Source: an uncultured Christensenella sp.
GTDB taxonomy: Bacteria > Bacillota > Clostridia > Christensenellales > Borkfalkiaceae
Reading direction: 5' to 3'
Assembly (NCBI GenBank): GCA_910579525.1
Contig: CAJTUK010000001.1
Coordinates: 62,001 to 126,000, forward strand
DNA: 64,000 bases
Under the pieces are notes generated by a model. That model was not told the origin of the DNA and searched no databases. It worked only from the letters and a program-made list of their open reading frames with translations. Position numbers and translations under genes: made by a program. The number at the start of each line of letters is the position of its first letter. Position 1 is the first letter of the stretch. This document shows, piece by piece, positions 56,157 to 64,000 of this stretch.

Positions 56157-59100
56157 TTAGCTAAAACTTAACGCAAATTTTAAAAATTTGGTCATGTCGA
56201 GTATGGTTTTGGCGGGAGTCGCACGCGGTGCAAAAATGACCGACGGAGCTTTTGCCATAGAAAGTTTTACTCTTCCCGCGTATTTGTCGACGGCACCGGC
56301 GAGTCTTCCGTCTTCAAGCGAATGCACCGAAGGCAATTCGAGCGCCCCCTCCGTACCGTCCACGCTTATTTTTTTAACGTTAAATTTTGAAGCAAACGAT
56401 TTGAGAACCGCTATAATCAAAAGATTGAGCACCTCGTCGGGCATAGGGCCGTAATTATCTTCAATCGAGAGACAAACCCTCTTATAATCTTCAACCGAAC
56501 GGATTTCGGCAATCTGTTTATAGCAATCGAGCCTGCCAGCACTGCTTTCGACATAGGTTTCGGGAATATACGCCGTCGCTTTTATATCAAGCTCGGTGGA
56601 AAGCTGTTTATCGCCAGTGAGTTCTTCTTTTAAAAGCTTTGAATACAATTCGTACCCTACTTTATCCATATGCCCGTGTTGTTCGGCTCCCAAAACGTTG
56701 CCGGCGCCGCGAATTTCGAGATCGCGCATGGCGATTTTAAAGCCGGAACCGAGCTCGGTAAAACGCATGATCGCCTTTAATCTTTCGGTTGCGTCGCTTG
56801 TGAGAACTTTCGACGATTTAAAAGTAAAGTAAGCAGAAGCGAGGCGCGATCCTCTGCCCACTCTGCCGCGAAGCTGATATAGCTGCGATATGCCGAGACG
56901 GTCGGAATCGATAATTATAATTGTATTTGCGTTTGGCAAATCTATACCGTTTTCGATTATAGTCGTTGTCACAAGTATATTTTTTTCTCCGCGATAAAAA
57001 CCGAATACTGCGTTTTCGAGCGTATCCCTGTCCATTCTGCCGTGCGCATAACACACTTTACCTTCTGGGATAATTTCCGCAATTCTGCCGGCAAACGATG
57101 AAATGCTTTCCACGCGGTTATAGAGTATAAAAACCTGCCCGCCGCGCGAAATCTCCCGTATACAAGCGTCGCGAATAAGCGTTTCGCTCTCTTCCACAAC
57201 ATAAGTTTGCACAGGTAAACGTTTTAACGGCGGCGTGTTAATCGTGGAAATGTCGCGAATACCCGCAAGAGACATATGCAACGTGCGAGGAATGGGCGTA
57301 GCCGTCATTGTGAGACAGTCCACGTTCTTTTTTACGTGTTTTATCTTTTCTTTATGTTCGACGCCGAAACGCTGTTCTTCGTCAAGGACAAGCAAACCCA
57401 AATCGCTGAATTTTACGTCTGCGGATAAAAGCCTGTGCGTACCGACTATTAAATCGATATTGCCCTCGGAAAGTTCTTTTAAAATTTTTTGCTGTTTTTG
57501 TGGAGTTTTAAAACGGTTAAGCGCTTCCACTCTTAAACCGAAATCTTTAAACCGTTCTATTGCGGTGTTAAAATGTTGTTCCGACAATACCGTAGACGGG
57601 CACATTATCGCTGCCTGTTTCCCCCCGAGTACGCAAAGATACACTGCGCGAAGAGCGACCTCCGTTTTGCCGAACCCCACGTCGCCGCACAGAAGCCTGT
57701 CCATAACTTTATCGGAACACATGTCGGCTTTTATTTCTTCTATCGAAGTGAGCTGATCCGGAGTTTCTTCATATTCGAAAGAATTCTCAAACTCTTCCAT
57801 CATTACCGCGTTTTCCGGAAAGCAAAAACCTTTTTTGGCACTGCGCTCGGCATACAGTTCTTTCAAATCGAAAGCAAGCTTTTTAATAGACTGCTTGACT
57901 CGTTCTTTTATCCTTTCGAAATCCGCTCCGCCGATACGCGAAAGAGCGGGACTGCTTTCACCGACGTATTTTGAAAGTATATCCATTTGCTCTACGGGAA
58001 CGTATAAAACATCTCCGCCTTTGTACTCAATGGACAGGTATTCTTTTATACCGTCGGTTGTCTGAATTTTTTGAGTGCCCGTTATCTTTCCTACGCCGTG
58101 CTTTTCGTGCACGCAGAAGTCCCCTATTTCGGGAGCGGTAAACATATCCCCGCGGCGTTTTCTTATACGTTTGGTAACCGATTTGGTATATAAGTCTCCG
58201 CTACCGATAATGACCGTTTTACTCTCGTGAAGTATTAAGCCGTGAGACAATTCTTCCGAAGTAAGCGCAACCCCGCGCAACGCCTCGGCCCTGTCGGGCA
58301 CGGGATAAACGGGAAGATATTCGTCCGCCAACGCCGCCGCAAGTTTTTCATATCTTGCCACACTGCCGGCAAAAGCAAGCACGCGATATCCGTTATTTAT
58401 CCACCCTTTTAAATCCGTCACGAATTGCGAAATACCGTTAAGATAGGAAGGAACCGGCGTAGAACGGAGATTATATGTTTTAAGCGGCTTGAAAAAAGCC
58501 AGATTGGAAGTAAATGCTTGCACCGAAAGACAGCGGTAATTTTTAAAACCTTCAATCAATGTGTTCGGCGTCAAAAGTTGTTTTTCCGAAAAAGAAAAAG
58601 CCTCTCCTCCTTCAAACAAGTTTTTAACGCGTTCTATATGCTCTTTATAAACACCGTCCATCTTGTCGCTTAAAGTTTTGCACTCGTCAAAAACAACTAC
58701 TGTGTTTTTATCTAATAAATCGAATATACTACGGGAGCAATTCAACAAAGGCATTAAAAACGAAGCGCCCGAAAACGGAGTGTTTTGAGCGACTTTTTCA
58801 ATAATTTCGCCGCAAATTATGCGAGCGCGCTCATACGCTTTTGCATTGGGCATTTTTTTACATTCCGCATTAAGAACTGTTTGCAAGCGTTCCTTTTCCC
58901 CGATGGGAACTTCGGCTTCGACGGCGGATAATATCGTAATTTCGTCCGTTTCTTCAAGTCTCTCGCCGGTAACGGCGTCATACGGGCGTATTTTTTCCAC
59001 AGTATCGCCGAAGAAATCTATACGTACGGGATTATCGCAGTTTATGGGGAATATATCGAGAATATCGCCTCTTACGGCAAAGCAACCCTTGTTATCTGCG

Positions 59101-59570
59101 GCATATTCGCGGGTATAACCGAATTTTATCAACGTTTGCGGAAGCGACGCATAGTCAAATTCACACCCTTTTTTAAAGGTGACGGAATCAACCTTTGCAG
59201 GGAACAACTGCATTATGGCATCGATTTCACACACCGCTATATCCGCCCCGTTCAATAGCCCGTTAACGGCGCACAATCTGCGAAAAAGCGCATCTTTGGA
59301 AAGAGCGTCTTTATATAAAACCACGTCGTCTTTAGCAGAGAGAAACACGCAGTTTTTACCGGATAAAACGCTTATTGCTTCATACGCGCGTTGCGCCGTA
59401 AGAGCATCGGGCGCGATATACAAAACCGGTTGTTCTATGACACCGGCCAAAAGATATTTATGATAATCGGCAACGCCGAAAACCGCCGTCGGCGTGCCGA
59501 GGCGGATGTCGTTCCCGAGCGAAGGATATTCCCCCGCCAGATTTTTAAAACTGAAAAAGCCCTTAATCAA
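56157..59570 (-). CDS. mfd: Transcription-repair coupling factor Mfd
   Basis: A 1137-residue DNA translocase that removes stalled RNA polymerase and recruits UvrA. The UvrB-like N-domain, the RNA-polymerase-interacting CarD-like domain (GDFCVHEKHGVGKITG near 485), Walker A GDVGFGKTEVALRA, DEEQRFG, TATPIPRTLHMS and LYQLRGRVGRG are all present, with the TRG and D7 regions following. The likely start is TTG at 59570, with AAGGA 9 nt upstream. Confidence 0.97.
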   Translation of the reverse strand: MIKGFFSFKNLAGEYPSLGNDIRLGTPTAVFGVADYHKYLLAGVIEQPVLYIAPDALTAQRAYEAISVLSGKNCVFLSAKDDVVLYKDALSKDALFRRLCAVNGLLNGADIAVCEIDAIMQLFPAKVDSVTFKKGCEFDYASLPQTLIKFGYTREYAADNKGCFAVRGDILDIFPINCDNPVRIDFFGDTVEKIRPYDAVTGERLEETDEITILSAVEAEVPIGEKERLQTVLNAECKKMPNAKAYERARIICGEIIEKVAQNTPFSGASFLMPLLNCSRSIFDLLDKNTVVVFDECKTLSDKMDGVYKEHIERVKNLFEGGEAFSFSEKQLLTPNTLIEGFKNYRCLSVQAFTSNLAFFKPLKTYNLRSTPVPSYLNGISQFVTDLKGWINNGYRVLAFAGSVARYEKLAAALADEYLPVYPVPDRAEALRGVALTSEELSHGLILHESKTVIIGSGDLYTKSVTKRIRKRRGDMFTAPEIGDFCVHEKHGVGKITGTQKIQTTDGIKEYLSIEYKGGDVLYVPVEQMDILSKYVGESSPALSRIGGADFERIKERVKQSIKKLAFDLKELYAERSAKKGFCFPENAVMMEEFENSFEYEETPDQLTSIEEIKADMCSDKVMDRLLCGDVGFGKTEVALRAVYLCVLGGKQAAIMCPSTVLSEQHFNTAIERFKDFGLRVEALNRFKTPQKQQKILKELSEGNIDLIVGTHRLLSADVKFSDLGLLVLDEEQRFGVEHKEKIKHVKKNVDCLTMTATPIPRTLHMSLAGIRDISTINTPPLKRLPVQTYVVEESETLIRDACIREISRGGQVFILYNRVESISSFAGRIAEIIPEGKVCYAHGRMDRDTLENAVFGFYRGEKNILVTTTIIENGIDLPNANTIIIIDSDRLGISQLYQLRGRVGRGSRLASAYFTFKSSKVLTSDATERLKAIMRFTELGSGFKIAMRDLEIRGAGNVLGAEQHGHMDKVGYELYSKLLKEELTGDKQLSTELDIKATAYIPETYVESSAGRLDCYKQIAEIRSVEDYKRVCLSIEDNYGPMPDEVLNLLIIAVLKSFASKFNVKKISVDGTEGALELPSVHSLEDGRLAGAVDKYAGRVKLSMAKAPSVIFAPRATPAKTILDMTKFLKFALSFS

Positions 59571-59601
59571 GTCGTTATTCCTTGACGAAAATTTATCAAA
59601 G

Positions 59602-60165
59602 TCAACCGTTGAACCGCGTCATAGCGTTTTCCACCGAGTCGCCGTTAATTATAGAAATTGCGGCGTCGGCAGCCCTGCCGCTTGCTGAAATAAAAAGTTC
59701 GTAATCCTCTTTTTTCACTTCCGATAAAACGTAATTAATTATAGGAACGTTTATTTCGGGGTCGCGTATACCTATGCGTATTCTTGTAAAATTTTGCGTG
59801 CCGATTTCTGCAATAACGGACCTCATGCCGTTATGCGTTCCCGCGCTGCCGTAAGGTCTGATTCTTACGCTCCCTTTAGGAATATCGTAATCGTCGTAAA
59901 TTACTATAAGCCTGCTTTCGTCCGTTTTATACTTTGCAAGAAGTTGTTTAACAGCTCTTCCGCTAGCATTCATATAAGTCACGGGGCGGGCTAAAATTAC
60001 CTTTTCGCCCTTAACGTTAGCCTCGGCTACAAACGCCTCACATTCCTTTTTTTTGAATTTTACCCCAAGTTTATCGGCAACGTCGCCAACTGCGATATAG
60101 CCCATATTATGAAATGTTTTTAAATATTTTTCTTCGGGATTACCGAGCCCGACTACTATAAACAT
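59602..60165 (-). CDS. pth: Peptidyl-tRNA hydrolase
   Basis: A 187-residue Pth that recycles tRNA from dropped-off peptidyl-tRNA. VGLGNPEEKYLKTFHNMGY holds Asn9 and the catalytic His19; RPVTYMNASGRAV, VIYDDYDIPKGSVRIR (Asp) and GSAGTHNGMRSV follow. AGG precedes the ATG. Upstream of mfd by 31 bp. Confidence 0.97.
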   Translation of the reverse strand: MFIVVGLGNPEEKYLKTFHNMGYIAVGDVADKLGVKFKKKECEAFVAEANVKGEKVILARPVTYMNASGRAVKQLLAKYKTDESRLIVIYDDYDIPKGSVRIRPYGSAGTHNGMRSVIAEIGTQNFTRIRIGIRDPEINVPIINYVLSEVKKEDYELFISASGRAADAAISIINGDSVENAMTRFNG

Positions 60166-60209
60166 ATTTTCTTACCTTTTAAAAAAACCGCCGAAGCGGT
60201 TTTTGAAAT

Positions 60210-61157
60210 TCAGTCGTAAATTTTCGACATTGACTTGTCCAAATAAACGTTTTCTATTGCCGAAGCGAAAATATTCGCCGTAGATATCATCTTGAATATC
60301 GGAAGCATTTTTTCCTGCGGTATATTTATCGTATCGAGCATTGCAAGTTCCGTTATAGGCGACGAAGCAAGCCTTTCGATTGCCGGTCCGGATAAAACAC
60401 CGTGAGAACAACAAGCGTAAATTTCACGCGCGCCCGCCTCTTTTAAGGCTTTAGCGCCCTGAACTATCGTGCCGGCGGTATCTATCATATCGTCCACCAT
60501 TAGGCAATTTTTGCCCTCTACCTCGCCGATTATGTTCATAACTTCCATTACGTTGGCTTTGGGGCGGCGTTTATCGATAATCGCCATTTTCGCGTCCATT
60601 TTCGCAGCAACTTTTCTTGCTCTTGCAACTGAACCGATATCGGGGGAAACGACCACAAAATTGTCGTCCACCTTGGGTTTGAAATAATTGTATAACGTAG
60701 GTCCGCCTACGAGATTATCAAGAGGAATATCAAAGAAACCCTGAATCTGCATACAGTGCAAATCCATAGTAAGCACACGGTCTGCACCCGCGCTGGTTAT
60801 AAGATTAGCGACGAGCTTTGCGGTTATCGGTTCGCGCGAACGCGCCTTTCTGTCCTGACGGGCATAACCGAAATAGGGAATAACGGCGGTAATTCTTCCG
60901 GCGCTCGCCCTCTTTGCGGCGTCAATCATTATGAGCAATTCCATAAGATTGGTGTTTACGGGATAACTCGTAGACTGAACGAGGAAAACGTCCATTCCGC
61001 GAACCGTTTCGTTGAAACGAACGTAAATTTCGCCGTCGGAAAAGTGAGTTACCTCCATTTCGCCGAGAGTCGTGTTGAGCTTTGCCGCAATTTTTTCGGC
61101 AAGGGGTTTGTTGGAATTACCCGAAAAAATCTTTATTTCCGTTCCGTGGCTTATCAT
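60210..61157 (-). CDS. prs: Ribose-phosphate pyrophosphokinase
   Basis: A 315-residue PRPP synthase that feeds the purine operon of this window. FSGNSNKPLAEKIA, FSDGEIYVRFNE, YFGYARQDRKARSREPITAK and the PRPP loop LMVDDMIDTAGTI are all canonical. The ATG at 61157 is chosen: an upstream TTG is part of the strong Shine-Dalgarno GGGAGGAAACCT. Confidence 0.98.
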   Translation of the reverse strand: MISHGTEIKIFSGNSNKPLAEKIAAKLNTTLGEMEVTHFSDGEIYVRFNETVRGMDVFLVQSTSYPVNTNLMELLIMIDAAKRASAGRITAVIPYFGYARQDRKARSREPITAKLVANLITSAGADRVLTMDLHCMQIQGFFDIPLDNLVGGPTLYNYFKPKVDDNFVVVSPDIGSVARARKVAAKMDAKMAIIDKRRPKANVMEVMNIIGEVEGKNCLMVDDMIDTAGTIVQGAKALKEAGAREIYACCSHGVLSGPAIERLASSPITELAMLDTINIPQEKMLPIFKMISTANIFASAIENVYLDKSMSKIYD

Positions 61158-61221
61158 TAGGTTTCCTCCCAAAGTAAAAATTATAAAAGGAATTTACCTT
61201 CCTTTTTTTTGCACCTTAACT

Positions 61222-61250
61222 ATTTTATTATTATATTGCCGCGTTGTCAA
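61222..61250 (-). promoter_or_regulatory. Promoter of prs
   Basis: TTGACA (61250-61245), 17 nt, TAAAAT (61227-61222) on the minus strand. The leader of about 55 nt has a small AAAGGAA/TTCCTTT hairpin. Confidence 0.8.
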
Positions 61251-61264
61251 CTGATTGACGGCAA

Positions 61265-61729
61265 TTAATCAGACTCTTCGGTTTTTGTGCGCAAACGCAT
61301 TTCTCTGAAAAACTTTTGCAAAATTTCCGCGCACTCGTCCTTCATAACGCCGCCCTCGACTTCTATAACGTGATTCAATAGATTGGCACCGGCGATTTCC
61401 GCAGTCAAAGTTCTCCCCTTGGCTTCGGGCGCACCGAAATAGCATTTTTTTATACGAGCGTTGAGCATTGCCCCCATACACATAGGGCACGGCTCGAGCG
61501 TTACGTAAATTTCACATTCCGGAATACGCCAGCTTTTAAGCTTTTTACACGCTTTTTCTATTGCTTCGACTTCGGCGTGGGCGGTGGCTATTTGCTTTTT
61601 CGTGCGTCTGTTATGTCCGCGGGAAACGACCTTACCGTCAAGAACCACAACGGCACCTATCGGCACTTCGCCGTCGGCAAACGCTTTTTGCGCCTCTTTT
61701 AAGGCGCATTTCATAAATTTATTTTCCAT
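61265..61729 (-). CDS. tadA: tRNA-specific adenosine deaminase TadA
   Basis: A 154-residue zinc deaminase that makes inosine at wobble position 34. HAEVEAIEKA (zinc His and catalytic Glu) and PCPMCMGA (two zinc Cys) are intact. The normal target is tRNA-Arg(ACG); the tRNA-Pro(AGG) of this window is a possible second one. It overlaps the M14 gene by 11 bp. Confidence 0.95.
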   Translation of the reverse strand: MENKFMKCALKEAQKAFADGEVPIGAVVVLDGKVVSRGHNRRTKKQIATAHAEVEAIEKACKKLKSWRIPECEIYVTLEPCPMCMGAMLNARIKKCYFGAPEAKGRTLTAEIAGANLLNHVIEVEGGVMKDECAEILQKFFREMRLRTKTEESD

Positions 61730-62450
61730 AGTTTTTAATAAAAATTTCGAGTAATTTATAACACTTTTTCAAATTTTTTATCTTTGTTATCGGATGCGTC
61801 AAGCCGTCGGATCCGCATTCTATCGTATATGCGGGAATTTTCAGCTTTTGTATGCACCAATCTTTATAACCGCCCGCGGAACCGTATATTCTTTTAACCT
61901 CGTAACCCGTAACCGTAGAAATAATCTCCGCCCCGCGAATATCGCCCCGACCGCAGAACTCCCAATAAATTTCTTCGCCTTTCGTATGAAAACTCAATGT
62001 AACGAACGGCCTGATTTTCAGAGTAAAATCACGCAAAGCTATAGTTTCCGGTTCGGAAAACGGAAAATCGCCTATGCAATTTTCTCCTCCGCGACGGGTA
62101 GTATTGAGCCGTCCCTGCCCCCACTCCGCGTCGAAGTTGCAATTCAAATCAACCCCGCGGGCATTGGCTTTCCACAACGGCAACGTCGTTTGAGAAATAA
62201 GCACGCCGTCCGGATTTAACAAAGGTATTACCCAGCCGCCTCCGTTTTTTGATCCGAGCTTAATGTGCTTTAAAGCAAGAAGCGAAGTAATCCATTCCCT
62301 TGCGTGCACGGCATAAACGGCGATAAATTGCCTACCGGTTTCAGCTCCGATATGGAAAGCATAAATTTCACGCCCTTGACACGAATAACCGATAATACAT
62401 TTTTTATACGGATAACTCTTGTAAAACTCTGAAACTTCTTCGTAAATCAC
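61719..62450 (-). CDS. M14-family zinc carboxypeptidase
   Basis: A 243-residue metallopeptidase. VHAREW (zinc His and Glu near 48-51), LLNPDGV, DLNCNFDAEWGQG, SFHTKGE (third zinc ligand near 154) and YTIECG (catalytic Glu) are all visible. Bacterial members of this size often cut gamma-D-Glu-DAP bonds in murein peptides. No signal peptide is seen, so a cytosolic role in muropeptide recycling is likely. Confidence 0.88.
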   Translation of the reverse strand: MIYEEVSEFYKSYPYKKCIIGYSCQGREIYAFHIGAETGRQFIAVYAVHAREWITSLLALKHIKLGSKNGGGWVIPLLNPDGVLISQTTLPLWKANARGVDLNCNFDAEWGQGRLNTTRRGGENCIGDFPFSEPETIALRDFTLKIRPFVTLSFHTKGEEIYWEFCGRGDIRGAEIISTVTGYEVKRIYGSAGGYKDWCIQKLKIPAYTIECGSDGLTHPITKIKNLKKCYKLLEIFIKNYGK

Positions 62451-62482
62451 ATAACACTATATGATTTGGAAAAAATTTGTAT

Positions 62483-62920
62483 TCACTTATGATAAACGGA
62501 ACCGCTGTTTATCATAAAAGCCCTGTAAATCTGTTCGGCAAGAATTACACGCATAAGTTGATGAGGGAAAGTCATATCGGAAAAAGATAATCGAAAGTCC
62601 GCCGCATCTTTTACTTTTTGCGACAATCCGCAAGACGAGCCGATTATAAAAGTTATTTCTTCACCGCGGGAACAAAGTTTTTTTATTTCGCCTGCCAGAA
62701 CTTCGCTTGAAATCTTTTTGCCCTCTACACAGAGCGCGAAAGTAAAACCCTTTAAATTGCGTAAAATTTGTTCGGCTTCTTCCTCCAAATCCTTGCCTTC
62801 GGCAAGCTCTTTAATTTCCACCTTTGCAAAGCGCGATAAACGTTTTAAATATTCGTTTAAAGCCGAGCGGAAAAACTCCTCTTTTATTTTACCCACGCAG
62901 ATTATATTTATTTTTTGCAT
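62483..62920 (-). CDS. rlmH: 23S rRNA pseudouridine-1915 N3-methyltransferase RlmH
   Basis: A 145-residue SPOUT methyltransferase. INIICVGKIKEEFF at the start, FIIGSSCGLS near 92 (the SAM-binding knot, usually GGSxG) and MTFPHQLMRVILAEQIYRA with the C-terminal YHK are diagnostic. Slightly shorter than the usual 156-159 aa. Confidence 0.95.
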   Translation of the reverse strand: MQKINIICVGKIKEEFFRSALNEYLKRLSRFAKVEIKELAEGKDLEEEAEQILRNLKGFTFALCVEGKKISSEVLAGEIKKLCSRGEEITFIIGSSCGLSQKVKDAADFRLSFSDMTFPHQLMRVILAEQIYRAFMINSGSVYHK

Positions 62921-62921
62921 A

Positions 62922-63872
62922 TCAGTTTATAAAAAACGATAAAATCCAGTTTAACGCCAACAGCGCTATCCCCACCGAAGCGAACAGGAAAAACTGTTTT
63001 ACCGCACCCTTTTCACACTTGACAACAGGTTTTTTATCAAAGATTAGCCAAATTACCGCACCGACAAAACAAAGTCCCGCGAGAACGGTAACGATTATAA
63101 AAGCCGTATTGCTCATAATAAGTTCGCCCGCGTCGTCTATAAGGCCGCATGCGCCGACTATGACTATGAGCGCGTTGTTTATAAAGTGCATTATAACCGA
63201 CGGCAATATCGAGCCTGCCCTTATTGCGATAAACGCGAACGCGCAACCGGAGATAAACTGATATACGGTCTGTTCCGGCGAACCGTGAAACAGCGCGAAG
63301 CAAAAACCCACGACAAATATAGTACGCACCGTACCTATACTCTTTTCACACGTATTCAATATAATACCGCGGAACAAAAGCTCTTCGAAAAACGCAGGCA
63401 TTACGGCGATCACAAGAAGCGCGAGAACAATCCACCCACCGGTAAGCGTGGGGAAATATGAGCTCGATTCCCTTGGAGTATAGCCCATCAGCTTCATAAG
63501 CTCCATAAAAGGATAATCTGCAAATCTCGCAAAAAACAGAAGCCCGAAAATAAGCATCAACCCGATAACGTAATATTTGGGATGGCACTTTACGGGATAA
63601 ATGCTTTTAAAAGGTAATTTTTTATATTTCAGCACAAATATCGCAGTAGCCGTTATAGCCAACGGTGAAGCGAGATAGCTTAAATAGACATACAAGTCCG
63701 TTCTTTCACCGATATTAAGAGTAAGCATAATTATGCTTATTACAAATCCGAACGCCATCATCAGCACCGCCGCCGAGCTGAACGCGAGTCCGCCGACGTG
63801 CGAAAGAGGTTGATTTACCGTTTTGAAATCCGAATCCGGTATCTGTTGATTTGTTTCAAAATTTTCGTTCAT
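62922..63872 (-). CDS. CPBP-family intramembrane metalloprotease
   Basis: A 316-residue membrane protein with about eight helices. EELLFRGIIL (EExxxR near 158), FALFHGSPEQ (FxxxH near 192) and MHFINNALI (HxxxN near 228) make the CAAX-protease/bacteriocin-processing (CPBP) active site. Substrate unknown; roles range from prenyl-protein processing to bacteriocin immunity. No Shine-Dalgarno: TATAAT lies 6 nt before the ATG. Confidence 0.92.
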   Translation of the reverse strand: MNENFETNQQIPDSDFKTVNQPLSHVGGLAFSSAAVLMMAFGFVISIIMLTLNIGERTDLYVYLSYLASPLAITATAIFVLKYKKLPFKSIYPVKCHPKYYVIGLMLIFGLLFFARFADYPFMELMKLMGYTPRESSSYFPTLTGGWIVLALLVIAVMPAFFEELLFRGIILNTCEKSIGTVRTIFVVGFCFALFHGSPEQTVYQFISGCAFAFIAIRAGSILPSVIMHFINNALIVIVGACGLIDDAGELIMSNTAFIIVTVLAGLCFVGAVIWLIFDKKPVVKCEKGAVKQFFLFASVGIALLALNWILSFFIN

Positions 63873-63878
63873 ATACCG

Positions 63879-63907
63879 ATTATAGCGTAAAATAAATTTT
63901 TAGTAAA
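63879..63907 (-). promoter_or_regulatory. Leaderless promoter of the CPBP protease gene
   Basis: TTTACT (63907-63902), 17 nt, perfect TATAAT (63884-63879), then CGGTAT and the ATG at 63872. Confidence 0.75.
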
Positions 63908-63915
63908 ATATTTAA

Positions 63916-63944
63916 TTTACTTTTAAAGAAAAATATTATAAAAT
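63916..63944 (+). promoter_or_regulatory. Leaderless promoter of the last gene
   Basis: TTTACT (63916-63921), 17 nt, TAAAAT (63939-63944), then TGTGAT and the ATG at 63951. Confidence 0.6.
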
Positions 63945-63950
63945 TGTGAT

Positions 63951-64000
63951 ATGCGTAAGATAAACACGAAACTTATCGAAGATAAAGTTTATAAAGCGGC
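63951..64000 (+). CDS. 5' end of an unidentified gene (partial)
   Basis: Only 16 codons are visible (MRKINTKLIEDKVYKA). The start resembles that of class I fumarate hydratase alpha subunits, but this is too little to assign a function. It has no Shine-Dalgarno and is preceded by a promoter spaced for a leaderless message. Confidence 0.45.
   Translation, partial: MRKINTKLIEDKVYKA

Overview
The window looks like chromosome of a low-GC (by eye about 40%) anaerobic Firmicute of class Clostridia, probably an uncultured gut lineage near Christensenellales. The grounds are the gene orders ispG-[polC]-rimP-nusA-ylxR-ylxQ-infB-rbfA-nrnA-truB-ribF, purE-C-F-M-N-H-D-L and prs-pth-mfd-prsA, a large-type SRP RNA with an Alu domain, rubrerythrin and ferritin-like oxygen defence, FeoAB iron uptake, and a TM1266-type [FeFe]-hydrogenase regulator. 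The taxonomic placement is inference. There is no prophage, IS element or CRISPR array. Nearly all of the sequence is housekeeping DNA.

Layout. 1-5.5 kb: single genes (MurG, MntP, a ferritin-like protein, an MBL hydrolase) and tRNA-Pro(AGG) and tRNA-Gly(CCC). 5.5-9.1 kb: DUF5662, a PhnP-like hydrolase and the pepP-efp-dtd operon. 9.1-21.5 kb: a long minus-strand translation and RNA operon running nrdR-ispG-(PolC remnant) and, from its own promoter, rimP through ribF and an endonuclease IV-like gene. 21.5-34.6 kb: a ten-gene purine operon with two PurF paralogues and an inserted rubrerythrin. 34.7-39 kb: DUF1294, MscL, then a TM1266-ABC transporter operon behind a strong promoter and an attenuator-like leader. 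39-46.9 kb: an aconitase-superfamily hydratase, a PH-domain membrane protein, the feoA-feoB-CxxC iron operon and a two-component system. 47-53 kb: GNAT, a radical-SAM/DUF4130 DNA-repair pair with a LexA-like box, Mrp, SRP RNA, and a NatAB-type exporter with a divergent XRE regulator. 53-64 kb: prs, pth-mfd-foldase-uppP, rlmH-M14-tadA, CPBP protease.

Main points of interest. (1) The ABC substrate-binding protein at 37186-38199 has its two halves in reversed order: it appears to be a natural circular permutant. (2) At the canonical polC locus only an N-terminal/OB/DEDDh-exonuclease protein of 510 aa remains. (3) At least eight genes, mostly single ones, have a -10-like hexamer exactly 6 nt before the ATG and no Shine-Dalgarno, suggesting frequent leaderless transcription. 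(4) The TM1266-ABC leader folds into mutually exclusive antiterminator and terminator forms and matches no riboswitch I know. (5) RibF carries a 190-residue acidic tail with a 32-residue tandem repeat. (6) D-aminoacyl-tRNA deacylase has Pro-Asn in place of the usual Ser-Gln active-site motif. (7) The radical-SAM repair pair is preceded by a consensus promoter overlapping a LexA-like palindrome.
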